A stretch of 14,104 bases of DNA from M50B91 sp964526665 (GTDB lineage: Bacteria > Patescibacteriota > Gracilibacteria > UBA4473): positions 1 to 14,104 of the forward strand of contig CAZGJL010000021.1 in assembly GCA_964526665.1 (NCBI GenBank), given 5' to 3'. The notes under the pieces are model-generated. The model was not told where the DNA came from. It searched no databases and was given only the letters and a program-made list of their open reading frames with translations. Below, in pieces: positions 13,029 through 14,104 of this stretch; the stretch's first letter is position 1; every line of letters begins with the position of its first letter. The position numbers and the translations under genes were made by a program.

Positions 13029-14104
13029 ATGGAGCGATATCTTTTGGCGCTGCATCGCGCATGCAATTTAACATTTATCCGGTATCAACGATTAAATAGC
13101 TTTTTTAAGGGAGATTTCGAACGAGCATGGAAAGCAAATATTAAAGACTGGCAGCAGGCAGATCTTGATGTACGTGCTATTAAATATTTTTTTGCAAACA
13201 GAGCGAATATTTCTCCAGAAAAAGAATTAGCAGGATTACGAAAATGTGGAGCAAAAACACTGATTCACGGAACGCCCGAGTATCCACTATCATTAACAAA
13301 TATTCACAATCCGCCAGCGCTTTTGTTTTGCAGAGGAGAACTTTTACCCGAGGATTTTCCTTCGGTTTCAGTCGTTGGAGCACGAAAAATTTCTCGTTAT
13401 GGACAGCGTGCTGCGGAGTTAATAGTGGGGCAGCTGGCGGATGCGGGAATAACAATTGTTTCTGGATTAGCCTTTGGTTCGGACACACTTGCTCATCGTA
13501 TTGCACTTGAGCATGGCTCACGGACGATTGCAGTACTAGGAAACGGAATCGATGAGATTTATCCGGCTATGAATCAACAGTTTGCAGAAAAGTTTTTACG
13601 CGAAAAAAGAGGAGTTATTGTGTCAGAATATTTACCCGGGACAGAGGGGCGTCCAGAATTTTTTCCTGTAAGAAATCGTATTGTGGCGGGGCTATCACTT
13701 GCAACAATTGTTCTTGAGGCAGCAATAAAATCGGGAAGCTTGATTACGGCGGAACTTACCATTCAGCATGGACGAGAGTTATTCGTAGTACCAGGAGATA
13801 TTTTTTCAAAAAATTCAGAAGGGTGCAATGATCTTCTTGTTCGCGGAAGTGCCGCACCAGTATTGAGTGGGAAACAGATTCTAGAATCATTAGAATTTCA
13901 TCATTTGGCGGCAAAAAAACGAATCAAAAAAGAGATCCCCATGACAGAAAATGAGTCACTTGTTTTGAAAACATTTGAAGATCAGTCGGAATGGCACATT
14001 GATGATTTATTGAGAGTTATCGAACTCCCGGGAACAGTCATAAGTTCAATAATTTCTATACTGGAAATAAAGGGAGTAGTTCGGAATATCGGGAGTCAGA
14101 CATA
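13029..14104 (+). CDS. dprA: DNA-processing protein DprA (3' end beyond window)
   Basis: DprA/Smf binds incoming single-stranded DNA during natural transformation and loads RecA. 358 residues are present and the frame is open to the right edge. The N-terminal region (1-70) is helical and divergent. The Rossmann-like core follows: SVVGARKISRYG (114-125), VSGLAFGSDTLAH (144-156), VLGNGIDEIYP (169-179), FPVRNRIVAGLS (212-223), EAAIKSGSLITA (230-241) and VPGDIF (254-259) with NSEGCNDLLVRGS. A winged-helix domain (about 304-358) is nearly complete, so few residues are missing. The usual GLA-GID motif reads GLAFGSD here. It starts immediately after the peptidase stop, implying translational coupling in one operon, with no Shine-Dalgarno. 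Confidence 0.94.
   Translation, partial: MERYLLALHRACNLTFIRYQRLNSFFKGDFERAWKANIKDWQQADLDVRAIKYFFANRANISPEKELAGLRKCGAKTLIHGTPEYPLSLTNIHNPPALLFCRGELLPEDFPSVSVVGARKISRYGQRAAELIVGQLADAGITIVSGLAFGSDTLAHRIALEHGSRTIAVLGNGIDEIYPAMNQQFAEKFLREKRGVIVSEYLPGTEGRPEFFPVRNRIVAGLSLATIVLEAAIKSGSLITAELTIQHGRELFVVPGDIFSKNSEGCNDLLVRGSAAPVLSGKQILESLEFHHLAAKKRIKKEIPMTENESLVLKTFEDQSEWHIDDLLRVIELPGTVISSIISILEIKGVVRNIGSQT

Overview
The window is an ordinary chromosomal stretch of core and housekeeping genes. It shows no phage, transposon, plasmid or CRISPR signature. The gene set, the near absence of Shine-Dalgarno sequences before start codons, the many short or missing leaders and the streamlined spacing suggest a small-genome bacterium of the Patescibacteria/CPR type, possibly Peregrinibacteria-like. 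That placement is inference. TGA ends several genes (6515, 9972, 10742), so the glycine-TGA code of Gracilibacteria/Absconditabacteria does not apply.

Left part (1-3560). The tail of an unrecognised gene (2-121) is followed by gyrA (DNA gyrase subunit A). Next come a tRNA-Lys(CTT) with encoded CCA and a hairpin abutting it, a small four-helix membrane protein, and a two-way terminator facing the convergent peroxide-defence genes.

Stress and translation block (3561-6567). A minus-strand pair, a PerR/Fur-type regulator followed by a 2-Cys peroxiredoxin, diverges from tuf (EF-Tu). The shared 162-bp intergenic region carries two TTGACA promoters, and PerR-box-like palindromes lie on the regulator's side. 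tuf is monocistronic and ends in a textbook UUCG-loop terminator. It is followed by a small membrane protein whose upstream region contains a promoter and a strong two-tier hairpin.

Middle (6568-9974). A hairpin-rich intergenic region lies downstream of prs (PRPP synthetase, minus). prs diverges from a family-2 glycosyltransferase, which converges, across a 7-bp-period inverted repeat, on a secreted cysteine-containing protein (minus). That gene in turn diverges from a TatD-family metal hydrolase, with start codons only about 30 bp apart.

Right part (10007-14104). A predicted lipoprotein with an LPGTG motif near its C-terminus, secY, an M24 metallopeptidase and dprA (cut by the window end) all run on the plus strand. 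secY has left its usual ribosomal-protein operon and the adjacent peptidase is not a classical map.

The most interesting signals are regulatory rather than genic. Several genes (glycosyltransferase, tatD, M24 peptidase, lipoprotein, prs) have a -10-like hexamer 6-7 nt before ATG, which predicts leaderless mRNAs. Three of these share a near-identical start-site string ending in GATGG. Promoters with recognisable -35 and -10 boxes mostly have 16-bp spacers, and tuf and the tRNA share a GC-rich discriminator. I found no convincing undescribed multi-gene system.
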